DNA from: Lateolabrax maculatus
Lineage: Eukaryota > Chordata > Actinopteri > Acropomatiformes > Lateolabracidae
Direction of reading: 5' to 3'
Assembly: GCA_031216445.1 (NCBI GenBank)
Contig: CM062211.1
Coordinates: 4,786,001-4,850,000, forward strand
Length of the DNA: 64,000 bases
Under the pieces are notes generated by a model, which worked only from the letters and a program-made list of their open reading frames with translations, was not told the DNA's origin and did no database searches. Below are positions 12,627-24,389 of this stretch, piece by piece (positions within the stretch are counted from its first letter, which is position 1; each line of letters starts with the position of its first letter). A program made the position numbers and the translations under genes.

Positions 12627-14464
12627 TTATTGGCTATGCTATCCATGCTGCAAGTGTACTTAGCACCTCATTTATATTGGTCATTGTGATGAATGATCAC
12701 AATGATCGAGGAGAAAAGGGAAACACCACGTGTGAATCACAGCGTACTGCTACCCAAGTCTGAAGATGGTGTCCTGAAGCTCAGTATTTAACCCTCCCCA
12801 GAAGTTTAACATACAAGAAGGAAAATTCCTTCACAGTCATTGCTGCCCACATTCATGCATTAGGGTGAAATAATTATAGGCAGTGGTGGCAGTAGTAAAA
12901 ATCATGCTGTACCTTCCCTTTTTGGCAACACGGTAACACTGATAGGTCGTGAATGGAGACTTTCATGTTGACACCACTGAAGAAGAGCACACACACGACA
13001 ACATTAACAACATACATATAATTTTATGAACTTAAAACTAGAATAATCAAGCACGTAAATGGAAAACAGCGTGGAAGTTCATTCAACATTACATAAAACT
13101 TAGCCTCTAAAAATCTATTTTGTGCGTTAAAGGCTTCTCTAATTAATATTTCATATTTAGAATGAGACATGTGACAATGTGTGATGTGCAAGGTCTTCGC
13201 AGTCATAAGCCCACAGATAATTATCACACGACTTTACAGTGTCTTTCAGCTCCCACAACTGTACTGTTTTGGTTGAGTCTCACCACTCTCATCAACATAC
13301 TTGTTAGATACATCAGGCAGCTGTTTTCATCAAAGAAAGCTCTGATTTACCTACCACTAAACAACAGAAAGACAAAGGAAGCAACTAGCCGGTGAACATA
13401 GTGGAGCTAGGTTATTTCACGCAGGAGCTGCAGGAGAGCAAACTAGACCAAAAGGGACAGTGAATATTATACTTACATTTTCCAATTTGCCATTAACACA
13501 ACTCTGAATTATTTCTAATGTTGCTCCATGTCTACTGGATGTGTAAATAAGCCACTGTTTACTAATACTCAACTTTATGTATGAGGTGATAATATGTAAA
13601 TGTTATGTTTATAGATTGTGGCGCTAAAAAAAAGTCAGCCAGTGTGCACCCTTAAGTTTCTGAAAAATGTACAATTGAACATAAACGAAACACCGCAAAT
13701 ACTTGTTCTCAACTATTGTGATTCAGACTGATAAGTTTGATTTGTATTATCTTTAAAACAGATAAATACTTAATACTCTGTATGAATTTATTAGACGTCA
13801 CATAAAATGCCAGTCCTGTCTCTCTGGTCCTTTACCTTAGAAAGAGCTTCTCCTCCTTGGCCCGCACGTTTGGTGTGGAACGTGCACTGGAGTGGATGAT
13901 CCTGGCATCACAGCTCAGCTTCTTTGGCTTGTAGCAGAACCAAGGTTCGCCTGTACGGAGGTCAGTGTAGTTGCACACTGGCTGCTTGGTTGGACGTAGG
14001 CAGACGTTACAGATGGTAGTTTCAGAGACTGAGCCTGAGCGAAACACGCCGTTAAAGTGAATCCTATCAGGCTGTTCGATATTCAGCCTGCGCAGCACTG
14101 TGATGGCCTCACTAGGGTGGATCAGTTTCACCTGATAGGATAGAGAACCAGAGTTTTCATTAAGTCCATCATGTTCAGTCATATCAGTAAAGACAAATAA
14201 AGTGAATACTACTTAAAGCTCCACACTTTGACACATAAAGAGTGACATTTTTTGTAATCCACATTGATCTGCATACAATTACCTCTGGAGAATTGACCAT
14301 CCATTCCATTTGACTAAACCCCTCCCCCAACAGTGATTGTCCAACCATAGCTTGGCAACCGTAACTAGGTGCGGCAGGTCTTTCAAGCTTCGGTTTGCTC
14401 CACGTTAAAGTGGTGTGAATGGGGCTGTAGTAAGAGTTAAACTGGTGGTCTCTACGATACAAAA

Positions 14465-14500
14465 TACTTCATAAATCCCCTGGGGGGGGGGGGTAACTGA
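14465..14500. repeat. Poly-G tract
   Basis: An uninterrupted run of about 13 G in NXPE A intron 2, next to homologous intron sequence. It is probably a mononucleotide microsatellite. Confidence 0.7.
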
Positions 14501-14699
14501 GTGCCACCATAGATATAGGACAGACAACAGGTAGGACAGTAAGACAAGGCATATATCTCAAGGCATTACAAAATAAAGGGAGAGCACAACACCATAATAA
14601 ACATCATTGTGAGTGTACAAGTATATGTCAGGGGTTATATGACATCAACATATTCATGTGCACCAACATTACCACAGTCATAAGTATAATCACCATCTT

Positions 14700-15300
14700 A
14701 GTCATCAACAACAGTGAAAATCAGCGACCGAGTTCATTAAAAAAAACTTCCCTGCAGGAGGTACAAAGGACTTCCTGAATCTCTCTGAAGAGCACCCGGG
14801 CAAAACAAGTCTGTCAATAAAAGAGCTCTTCAGCTTGCTAAAAACATTGTACATATGATGATCTTCATTTTGCACAACGTTCTCTCTCCTCCTAACCATT
14901 CTTTGCTCCATGACCACTTCTAACGAGTCAGGGGTCAAGCCAATAATGGATCCTGCCTTCCTGATCAGTTTATTGATCTTGTTTCTGTCCTCTGAGTTTA
15001 AGCCGCACCCCATACAAACAATGGCATAAAAAATAATTACTAATATGCTTTGATAAAACATGTGCAGGAGTGACATGCTGACATCAAAAGACCGGAGCTT
15101 CCTGTGGAAAAACAGCCTGGACTGGGCCCTTTTTAAAGATGGCACTGGTGTTCTTTCCAGTCCAGCCTGTTATCCACAATGACACCGAAGACACAAGAAG
15201 AAACCACCTCAATAGCCTCAGGACAGGGGTCACTGCAACCTTTTTCTTTCTAAAGTTAATGATAATCTCCTTGGTCATACTCAAATTTAAAATGAAGTGG
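14700..15300 (-). mobile_element. LINE fragment: 3' part of a reverse transcriptase ORF, frameshifted
   Basis: Two overlapping minus-strand frames match the order of fish L2/Rex-like LINE ORF2 C-terminal motifs: TKEIIINFRKKK near 15.28 kb, then RAQSRLFFHRKLRSFDVS, MLHMFYQS-like text, NKLIRKAGSIIGLTPDS and VMEQRMVRRRE down to about 14.71 kb. The frames are offset, so the copy is dead. Clade assignment is tentative. It lies in intron 2 of NXPE A, in the same orientation as the gene. Confidence 0.75.
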
Positions 15301-15619
15301 TTTGCATTATACCACTTTTACAAAGCCATCTATCTCCTGTTGGTAAGCTATGTGGTTGTCTTTGAGGATGTAGCCAATGAATGCAGAATCATCAGAAAAT
15401 ATTTGTAGGTGGCAACCAGATGCTGGAATAAAAATGGGGCACGCCTGCGTTGGTAACAATGGCATTGGATACCTCACATCCAAGCCTCACATACTGGAGT
15501 CTAGATGTGAGTTAGTCCACAACCCATGCAACAGTGGTGTTGTTTATGTTAAAATTAATAAGTTTATTGGCTAAAATGTGTGGCTGAATTGTGTTAAAAG
15601 CATTTAAAAAAAGACAACA

Positions 15620-16940
15620 AAAAAAAAACAAGATTCTTACAGATGCACCAGCTCACTCTGTGGCTGTAGACTCTGTGGAGCATATAAAGTAGAGCATCAT
15701 CCACTCCAACACTCTTCTATAAGTTCTCACTTATATGACTCAAATATTCAGGTAGATAAATAATAAAGAAATAATTATAATGTAAATCGTAGGATTTAAA
15801 TCATAAGCTGTTCCTGCAACAGTAACAGTGAATATGTAGGCTTAAGCCTACCAATTTAACTTACCAGGTTAACAGTAATCATTTTATACAGATCCCTTTT
15901 GAGTTGTACACTGAAAATATATATGCTTTTATATAGGCATAATATAGATCCCCAAATAGGAAATAAAATGTTTATATAGATTATATAGATACACTAGTGT
16001 TCATACCGCAGTTTATATGTGTTAATCATATTTTAAATATTTCTTTTAAATTTATTTCTTGTATTACACATTCTCAGAACTATTCCAACAAATCTTTAGA
16101 TTCGAAACCGTTTGGGTTTATAAATAATATGTTACTTTGTCCATGATAATCAGATCTGCCTATCGTTCTCTGTAGCATAAGGTGGGCTCTGTGATTTTGT
16201 ATATGTTTCTCCAAAACATTGTGTTGACAATTTTCTTGATCTCTTTTACTCATTAATGTGAATATACATTTATAAAATCAATGAATTGATCAGAATTTAC
16301 CAGAGCGATAATTTGAGTTAATGTTCCAAGTGTCTGTGTGTGTGAGTGGGGTCTTGTCCGACCCCCCTTTTATTATCCTCAGACAGAGTCACATTCCTTT
16401 GTCAGACACACTGACTTAATTGTATCTTACTATTTTATTTGCTGTGCATATATACAGAAATATACGTATATACATATGTATGCATACTTTCTATATAACA
16501 GGTGTTGTATATGATTAACATTTATGCCATTTGTTTCTAAAATCCTTACTTAATTAGGCTATTAAGTGGACAATGGTCTGCTTAATCACATTAATTGGTA
16601 TTAATTAGCAGCAGAGAATGTCACACTTTCAAAACTTGGTAAGAATTATAGTTTTAGTAAACTTTATTCATTATTAATCCTTTTGGAAAAATCAGGAAAA
16701 TTTGGAAGTAAAATAGTAGAGATGGAGAAGGAGGAGGAGGACAATGTTCGCTCCATGGACAACGCATGTCAACGCCTTCTTTCACAGACAAAGTAAGGAC
16801 GAGACAAAGATCTTGGCTCTTGGCTTGAAATCACTCTGAACTCTGAACTATACGGTCTCTGGCCCATTGGCATACTTAGAGTTAACTGTTACACAGTAAC
16901 TACGATGTCCTGCATGCAAACCAACCATCCTCTTTTCTAA
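15620..16940. other. NXPE A intron 2, AT-rich, no gene seen
   Basis: Low-complexity AT-rich sequence with scattered TATA steps. No open frame with coding character and no recognisable transposon motif. Confidence 0.5.
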
Positions 16941-17500
16941 CCTGGCACCATTATAGAGTAGGTCTAGACCTTACTCTTTAAAATATTATTTACAGAGACC
17001 CAACAGTTCCCACCATGAGCAGCACTTGTGGACAGTGGTGAGGAAAAACAGGTAGAAACTATTCTACCTTTTAACAGGTAGAAACCTCGAGCAGAACCAG
17101 GCTCTGGGCGGGCGGCCATCTGCATTGACCGAGTTGGGTTGAAAGGAGAGGAGAGAGGGGGAGAGGGGAGACAGAACAGGAGGACAGACAACAAATCAGA
17201 CTAATAATAATAACAACTGCAGCAGTGAGTGTGGAGCAGGAACATGGGGGCAGTAGACGGCCGGCAATCACAGATCCAGACTCTACAGCTCCAGAGGCAG
17301 AAATACCTGCAGAAAGTGAGAAGGCAAAAAAGCACAAGAACTACCGGGAAACAGTGGAGTTAGTAACATGTATTAGTGGGATAGGAATGCGTACAGATAG
17401 AGAGGGAGAGGAGCAGAGAGAAGCTCAGTGCATCATGGGAAATCCCCCGGCAGTCTAAGACTATAACAGCATGACTAAGGGATGGTTCAGGTCCTCCTTT
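16940..17500 (-). repeat. Dispersed teleost repeat in NXPE A intron 2
   Basis: On the minus strand the segment near 16,950-17,010 reads tgggtctctgtaaataat followed by agagta and tagacctactct, the same text found on the plus strand at about 30,180-30,230 and 62,455-62,505. The adjoining 17,100-17,500 (catcatgggaaat, cggcagtctaagact, actaagggatggttcagg) is a sequence type I recognise as very common in fish introns. Small frames here have no coding support. Confidence 0.6.
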
Positions 17501-17561
17501 GTTCTGACCCAACATGTGGTTCATGCTCGTGCACGCAGAACACACACAAGGCAGAACAAAG

Positions 17562-17562
<1 letters not shown>

Positions 17563-17601
<39 letters not shown>
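17563..17601. repeat. (CA)n microsatellite
   Basis: About 19 uninterrupted CA units. They create an artificial poly-Cys-Val frame on the minus strand. Confidence 0.95.
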
Positions 17602-17604
<3 letters not shown>

Positions 17605-19514
17605 CCCTTTGTGCTGTAATAAGCATTTTGTTTAATTTGATACTGTGTGTTTTTATGTACTATTTTGTTAAATAAATGCTTTTGACTACACATGCTGGTT
17701 TATTAAATGTTGCACAACAGTGAATGCTGCTGACCTCTACTATTTAGAACTTTCAAATCCTTTTACTTTTACTAGCTATTTGATATGGTAATTTTGATTG
17801 TAGTTATTCATTTAATTATTAATCAGGGTTAGAGTTCCAATGTGACAGTTTAGTACACTTTCATGAGACTAATTTAATTCATATGGACATATTTCCCCTG
17901 TTTTCAGGGAATAATTTCAGGGAATTAAATAATAGTTATTTAATAATTATTCATTATTTTGGATGGCCATAATTAACCCCAATAGATCTATTGCACTTAT
18001 AGAAGGAAGACAAATTTCCCTACATTTTGATGTATTGTGTATGAGAAGAATGCAGGAATGTATGTGTCTTACACTCAAAATCTCAGACCTCCGCTTGATT
18101 TTTGTCCCCCAGGCCTGGGGCCACTGCCAAGGTGTCACTGATTTTTCCACATTGAAGGTGGCAACCCTATATGCAGCAGACAAAATCTACGGATGGTGAC
18201 TAGAAATGAGAAACCTGCTTTTGTCCCATTGTTTCTAAAATTTCAAAACATTCTGAGTGGTAAATCTTCCACCGTTATCATTACAAGCTGCATATGTGCT
18301 GTGCAAGAGCATAGCAACAGTCACTAAGGGGGGCAGGGCTTAGTGAGTAAAATAGATTAAGAAAAACTATAGTACAATCACATGTAACATGATAGTTTTC
18401 ATCTTCACCTGAACCTGTGCGCTTCCTTCCCAGAGTAAAGAGAACACAGCAGAGTAGCTGCCATTGAGATGATCCACCACATGCCCAACCACACCTGCAC
18501 CAAGTGTCAGGTTGTGCAGCTGGGCAAGTAAGAAGTCTCCCCCAGACTTCTTGGGATGACCCTGGAAGTCATACATTTTGATGAAAACCTCCAGCTGATC
18601 CCCTACGTGCCACTGTCCTCCTCCCCTCCCTGGTGGGAGAATGGTGAAGGTGCTGTGGGCAGGATCACTGGTCTGCTCCAGGGAAAGAGGAGCTGTCAAC
18701 AGTGGAGTTTCAGGCCATGCAATGGAGTCAAGTAGGAGGCGTTCCTCCAGAGCGTCCTCAGGGGACAGTGGCTGGAAGGTGCAGAAGCTGTGATGCATGT
18801 CAGGGACATTGGAAACTCTCAGGACCATGATGGTGGAGTTCACTCGATGCTGAAACTGGCAGGGGGTCGAGAGAGAGATGGTGACAAAGATGCATCAAAC
18901 AAATTTCCTTAAAATTTGGGAAGAGAAATCCCTTGTAACTAGTTTTCACTAATTTGCAATAAAGAACATCATTGTTATCCTGAGGCACTTTGAAACACAC
19001 ATTTGAAACAATATTCTGAAATCTGACAAATATTATAATAGGCCCACCTTCAAGTGATCCCATTGAAACCAAAGTTCTCACCTCCAGGACCTCCATGTTA
19101 CGTAGCACATAGATTAAGACAGCCACAGCCAGAGAGAGGAAGATGACGGCGTACTTGGGAAGGCAGATGCAGACCTCCCCTCCTATACAAGATCTGACCT
19201 TCATGATGTGTGATCAGTCTTCATCTGTGGCTGCTGTGACGAGATCATCTGCTACTGGACTATAAATAAACAAAGCAAAGGGGTAAATGACAACTTGTTG
19301 CACTGAGAATAAGAATTTTACTTGCTGAAACTTGAATTCATTTGGGAAATCCTCTTTATACAAGTAGTGTGACATGTCTGGCTTTCATTAACTAAAAATA
19401 AATCCAGTCACACAGGAAATTTACCCTGACTTTTCTGCTGTGCCACCAACAGGTCAAAGTTTTTTTACAGTGAAATATCTAAATTATCTAAAATATTTCT
19501 GAATATTTATGACT

Positions 19515-19700
19515 TTAGTGATTGCCTGACTTTTCCTCGAGGGCCACCATGAGGTTACAATTTGTGTTTTTTGAGTGAAATGTCTCAACAACAATCGGAT
19601 GGATTAGCATGAAATTTGGTGCAGACATTCATGTCCACCTCAGGATGAATTAAAATCACTGACTTTTCATCCAGAGCTATTATCAGGTCACATTTTAATT
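19515..19700. repeat. Dispersed teleost repeat (cggatggattagcatgaaat type)
   Basis: Text such as gatggattagcatgaaattt and ggtgcagacattcatgtcca is a familiar fish interspersed repeat. It is duplicated at 49,705-49,885 as part of the segmental duplication, and a diverged relative lies at about 38,580-38,680. Confidence 0.6.
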
Positions 19701-20529
19701 TTGAGAAAAAAAAAAAGAAAAGAAAAAAACAACAGATCAGCAGTTGCAGTTCCTTGCAGTCTGATCATGATAAATACATACAGGTGTGTGGTGTGGATGA
19801 AAATGTATGTCTGGGACTTAATCCCAAATAGTAAAACATTCACAAAGACAACAGTGTAAGTTTAGACATCTGCTGATATAAAAAATATTAATTTAAATAT
19901 TAATGTATTTTCAGCTTTGTTTTCAATTACTACTAAATGATTGCAGCTGTAAACTTAGGCTGAACTCATCTTATATATCTGAACAACTGAGAAAAACCGT
20001 AAAGCAGGATCTGTCAACCACATCAAAATCACCAGAGGGGTGTACAACAAAGCGAGATTAATGGGTTAGCAAGGTATATTGAGCCTAAACCCAGAGTTTT
20101 CAATGTCATGAAGGTAGCTGTCTTTTAACCTGCCTAGATCACCATGGTAACTTATGCTGCACACCTAACTTAGGTTATGTCATGTTATGTTCAGGGTTTC
20201 GGCTTAAAATCGGCTGTAAAAAGCGTCGTACTTTCACTAATTATTTTCCTGACGATATTCTCACTTAGCGATATAGATTCTCAGCTGAGGGATACGATAT
20301 ATATATGGAACCTTGCTGAGCTGTACGTTGGTAATGTCACCTAATGAAACCGTTTTGTTACAGCAGTGCATTGCGTTTTTTTGACACGGGAATTCCTGCA
20401 TGCATTCAGTTAGTGATGCAGAATTTCCCCGTATCCGTCAGGTAATATTAACACTTTAAATTTCACACAGCACTGTCCTGGCTAAATAAAGGATAAAAAG
20501 ATCAACAAAATAAAAAATATCATCCATAC

Positions 20530-21112
20530 TGTCATGATCTGTTCTTTTTTGTTTGATGTCACTTTCTTGCCCCTACTGTCTGTCCCTGTTTTCCCTGCCT
20601 TCACTTCTGCTCACTGCCCTCGGGCCATGGACTCCTTCTGTTCCCCTGACCTGCCATTCCCTCACCTTCCACCAGATGCCCTCTGACTTTTCTGACTTCC
20701 CATCACCTGACTGCCCCACCCACCTACACACCTGTCTCCACTCCTCTCTCTGCCTGTCAGCCACTCCTTCCTCATCAGTTCAACTCCCTTCACCTGTTCA
20801 CTCACCTACCACCTATCAGTCACTTATATATACCGGTCCACTTCCTTTGTCTGGTGTCAGATCCTTGTTTCCTGTTCCTATGTTTCCTGTTCCTTTGTGC
20901 CTATATGCTCATTTGAGATCAACTGCGCCTTGGAAAGTGGACGAGATCAGGCAGCAGCAGCAGGGGGCGGTGACAAAAAGCTGCAGTCAAGTCGGACAGT
21001 TTCCAGCAGCCTTCAAAGAATATACAGGAAGTGACGGAAATATTTACGTCCTGTTCGATCCGTCTGTAGGCTGATTGTAGTAGAGCCAAAGATGAACTGT
21101 CTCTGGTGGAGC

Positions 21113-21148
<36 letters not shown>

Positions 21149-21893
21149 GAATGAATGTATAAGCCCTTACAAGACACCGTGAACTCAAACAGACCAGGAT
21201 CAGAGTGCTGTGCAAACATATTTAAACAACAAAGAAAGTCCATAAATAGAAACACAACAAAAGTATCTTTCACAGTCAAATCTTCAGATCATTCAGTAGA
21301 ACATAATTCATAAATCATAAATAAAAAAGATTTACTATATTCTGGAAAAATCTAAATAAATGCTAATTAAACTATCTATCTACACAGAAAATGAGGATTT
21401 TCTACAGCATGTGGTGTTTGTGGACAAAGCTAAGAGCCAATCAGCTCTTTGATCGACAGCCAGGCGTTTCCCATCATGCCCTGGCTCTTGCAGGTGGAGA
21501 GCGGCTGCGGCGCCTGGCTCTAAAAACTGCAGTAGTTATCGTTGTGCACTAATGCATGACGTCAGAGCAAGTTGGGATCAAGTCGGACACAAAACATGCA
21601 TTGTGCGGCGATCGTCAGTGATCGATTCTGCGCAGGCCTGGCTCATCTCGAACGAGCCTTATGTTTCATGTTCCTGTTCCTCGGTTGTCTGTGCTGTGTT
21701 CCCATGTGCCTTGTCCCTGGATTACCTGTTTCTGTTACCTGCCTGCTTTGGACTCTGGATTTTTCTGTTTGCCTCACCACCCAGTAAGTTTGTGTTTCAC
21801 CATTTGGAATAAACTCTTCACACCATACCTGCCAGTCTCCTCTCCTCTCTGCAATTGGGTCCTATCCCTGCCAGACCGTTAACATCTGTGACA
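20530..21893 (+). mobile_element. Solo LTR of the same family as 12111-12626, interrupted by a MITE
   Basis: Starts TGTCATGATCTG at 20530 and ends CATCTGTGACA at 21893. Flanks catac and catat agree in four of five bases, suggesting a slightly mutated 5-bp target duplication. Both LTR parts align with the reverse of the 12.1-kb copy (ccagatgccctctgact, tataccggtccactt, tgcctgctttgga, cctgccagtctcctctcctct). A MITE of about 750 bp splits it at 20906-21658. The long pyrimidine-rich open frames here are LTR sequence, not genes. Confidence 0.8.
20906..21658. mobile_element. Harbinger-like MITE nested in the LTR (copy 1)
   Basis: Ends are inverted repeats. The left end reads tgctcatttgagat here and ggctcgttcgagat in copy 2; the right end reads atctcgaacgagcc in both. 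Neighbouring trinucleotides ata and tta are close to the TWA target duplication of PIF/Harbinger elements. It contains a TA microsatellite (21,112-21,146) and no transposase frame. The 12.1-kb LTR lacks the insertion, which proves the nesting. Confidence 0.75.
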
Positions 21894-23247
21894 CATATCA
21901 CCGATGAGGGCTCAGCAACTACAGACCACTTTGTTTTTATGTTTGGTCCATTTGTTGCTGAGTCTGTTTTACACAGCTGGTACCACAGCTAATAGAACAC
22001 TGGTTAGACAAATATATTAATGTGTTGGTATAGATCACAGATCATATTTCATCAATAACATTTATTTCACTTTGATTTGGCCAAAAACTAAAGTGATTTC
22101 CAATTATCCTTCATTTTGGGTCAGTGTCAGACCTAAATGCAGTTCTTAAATATATAAAAGTTTAAGTTTAAGAGCTCTATAATGTGCAGCTGTCACCTTA
22201 AAAATAAACGGGAGGCACTGAGGCTCCATTGAGCGGTAAAATAAATATATAAACTTATGAATTTACACTAGTAGCAATTTTCTGCCAGCTTTCCTCTCTT
22301 GACTTATTTGCAGCAACAGTGTTGATTTTTGCATAAAAAATGGTTTATATTCTTCATAGCTCTCCATTATAACGACCTGTTCCTCTTGACTGAAGTGGAC
22401 GGCATGCCACGGTCCATTTTGTGCGGAAAAAGAGTCTAAGGATGCATCAAATGCCCCCTTTTATGGGACACAGAGCCTGAAGAAGAAAACCTGGTTTAAC
22501 AAGTTGATGACTGCCGTCGTGACACCTGTTATCTGACTGGGGATTTAAGGTTTGTCGAGCCAGCTAACACAAAAAAAGCCTGGCTATGTTGAACGTGCTT
22601 CGTAGTACACCCCTGAGGACTTCAAGCTATCTGTGAACAGGTTTTAAAAAATATTTAGACTTTATTTCATAGTTGATACATGTGCTTGGTTAGGTACAGT
22701 ACACAGCCTATTAGAAAGTACATCCTGGTCTGTGCAAACATTTTCCTTTTATACTTTGATTGTTGTAGATGTAAACAAATAAAACAGTCAGACTGGTTTG
22801 TCCATAGTATCAGATCTACTGAGTTTCAGGAAAACAAACCTGCCTATATCCTACATCTACCATTTCTTTTTTGTTTCAATTTCTCTTTTTTTTGTTATAT
22901 TTTTTCTCCTTTCTAAAATGCAATAAAAAGAGTTTGAGTTACAATTTCTTGAGACATGCAGCATATACAGGCAATCATTTATGGAATCATGAGTCTCAAT
23001 ATTAATTAGAAAAATGCCATTTCCTGCGAAAAAATGCGTGTGAATGCTGAAAGCTGAAATAAATCACACACTGTACCTGGTTGGTACTCAGGATGTGTGT
23101 GTTTGTTTGTGTGTGTGTTTGTATGTACAGTATCTACAGTATACGTAGTATGTACATTATGTGTAGAATGTATAGTATGTACAGTATATATGTACTATGA
23201 AGAAGTAGTTGTGGTCCAAAAAATGTATGGAAGAAGAATAAGAAGTC

Positions 23248-23248
<1 letters not shown>

Positions 23249-23290
<42 letters not shown>
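23249..23290. repeat. (TAA)n microsatellite
   Basis: About 14 units here against about 6 at 52,884-52,902 in copy 2. It creates poly-Asn and poly-Tyr frames without coding value. Confidence 0.95.
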
Positions 23291-23291
<1 letters not shown>

Positions 23292-23508
23292 GAACACAAT
23301 AACACTTAAGTAGTAAGTTGTACTTAAGTAAAAGTATTAGCAGTAACATGTACTTTGAGTATCAAAAGTGTATTATATTACTATAGTTAGCTCATCTTTA
23401 CTTCTGTGTCATGCCAAACATTTAACCCATCCCTCACTGGATCACAAAGCACCATATGATGAAACTTCAAATATACTCAAATGGATTTAAGCATTTAATT
23501 TGTCTTAC

Positions 23509-23570
23509 CTCAGCACACAGTGGAGAAGGCAGTGCAACAGATTGAAGATGTCATCACTGCTGCTTGATAA
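23509..23570 (-). other. Putative non-coding first exon of NXPE A
   Basis: On the minus strand, tgtgctgag|gtaagacaaatt gives a strong splice donor at 23509. Matching donors with similar downstream intron text lie upstream of B (38830) and C (53115). The receiving acceptor would be tttatag near 19,262, about 55 bases 5' of the ATG at 19204. The 5' limit is unknown. Confidence 0.45.
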
Positions 23571-23599
23571 TGTTACCTGTCAGTATGGGTTGGTCAGTA

Positions 23600-24380
23600 T
23601 TAACATGGGTGGAGCTACAAACAACATCGTTGCTATAGAAGATTACATTGTTCCATTTCCTCAAAAAGCAAAACACACAGAACACAACTTGGCGTCTTAC
23701 TTTAATAACTTAATACTAAAATTTATAAAAACATTTGAAACACTTAGTATTCAGTAGTTTTTAGTTTTTACAAATAGGGATTTAATTGCCTTTAAAAAAG
23801 AAAGGTAGAAATCTGAACAGCCATTATTTTTTTGAAAGTTGGCCAGCAGAAGAATGTTGTCCATCTGCCTGGTGCAAAACATTGAAAAGTACAAAGTCCT
23901 TATTATATCATTCTGGTGATTCAGGTGATTAAACAGGTCACAGGGAAAACAGACAGACAGATCCAATCAATCAAGAGTGATTTTTTTAGTCATTCACACC
24001 TCTGCAACGCTACCTGCCCCCTGCCCCCTCGCCAGTGGTTGGTTCAACAGGTAATGGCACCCGTGAACGTGGACTTCACAGGCTATAAACCACCATTAAC
24101 TGCCAGGAATTAGTGACGTTTTCAGCAGTTCACCTTGGCCGAAGAAATCAGTTTTTTCATGCAGTGTACACAAAGAAAGTCAAAGATTTAAAGCTAGAAA
24201 AAACTCCAGGCCCTTTGTGCATACGCTTAGCCAGATCCAGACAGTGTAAATGCACGGCATTGGAAACTGGTGCTTGACATGCATGAAGTTACAAATGTTT
24301 TCCACAAAGAGAAAGCATACTGACATTAGGGGAACACCTCTTCAATAAGCATGGGCATGATATTACAAAACATGAACATT
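23600..24380. other. Upstream region of NXPE A, no gene seen
   Basis: Probably contains the promoter of NXPE A. Repeated almost unchanged at about 53,210-53,990. No recognisable coding segment. Confidence 0.4.
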
Positions 24381-24389
24381 TCAGACAAA

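Larger units (their letters stand above)
10568..19204 (-). pseudogene. NXPE family gene A, six coding exons, disrupted by a 7-nt net deletion in exon 4
   Basis: Coding exons in reading order: 19204-19082 (signal anchor, 41 aa), 18855-18409 (149 aa), 14131-13836 (Cys-rich), 12976-12913, 11408-11205 (MYGDSTIRQW) and 11121-10568 (stop TAG). All have GT-AG junctions and the phases of gene C. Exon 4 is 64 nt instead of the 71 nt in B and C. Aligning ATTCACGACC with ATTCAAGCTGCAGGACC shows a 7-nt net loss, after which exon 5 is read out of frame and meets TAA after nine codons. The hydrolase-like C-terminal half (GDS; VDAWGMTVAHH) would not be made. All other exons are open, so the lesion may be young, or a nearby alternative splice could rescue it. 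Family: NXPE/neurexophilin-PC-esterase type II membrane or secreted glycoproteins. Intron 2 carries a LINE fragment and intron 4 a solo LTR. Confidence 0.8.

Noticed and set aside
15139..15408. 89-codon plus-strand frame
   Set aside because: Antisense to the LINE reverse transcriptase fragment.
17360..17693. Minus-strand frames with Cys-Val runs
   Set aside because: Produced by the (CA)n microsatellite.
20553..21074. 173-codon Pro/Ser-rich frame
   Set aside because: Runs through LTR and MITE sequence shared with the 12.1-kb solo LTR; not a gene.
23097..23349. Frames with poly-Asn and poly-Tyr
   Set aside because: Created by the (TAA)n microsatellite; length differs between the duplicated copies.
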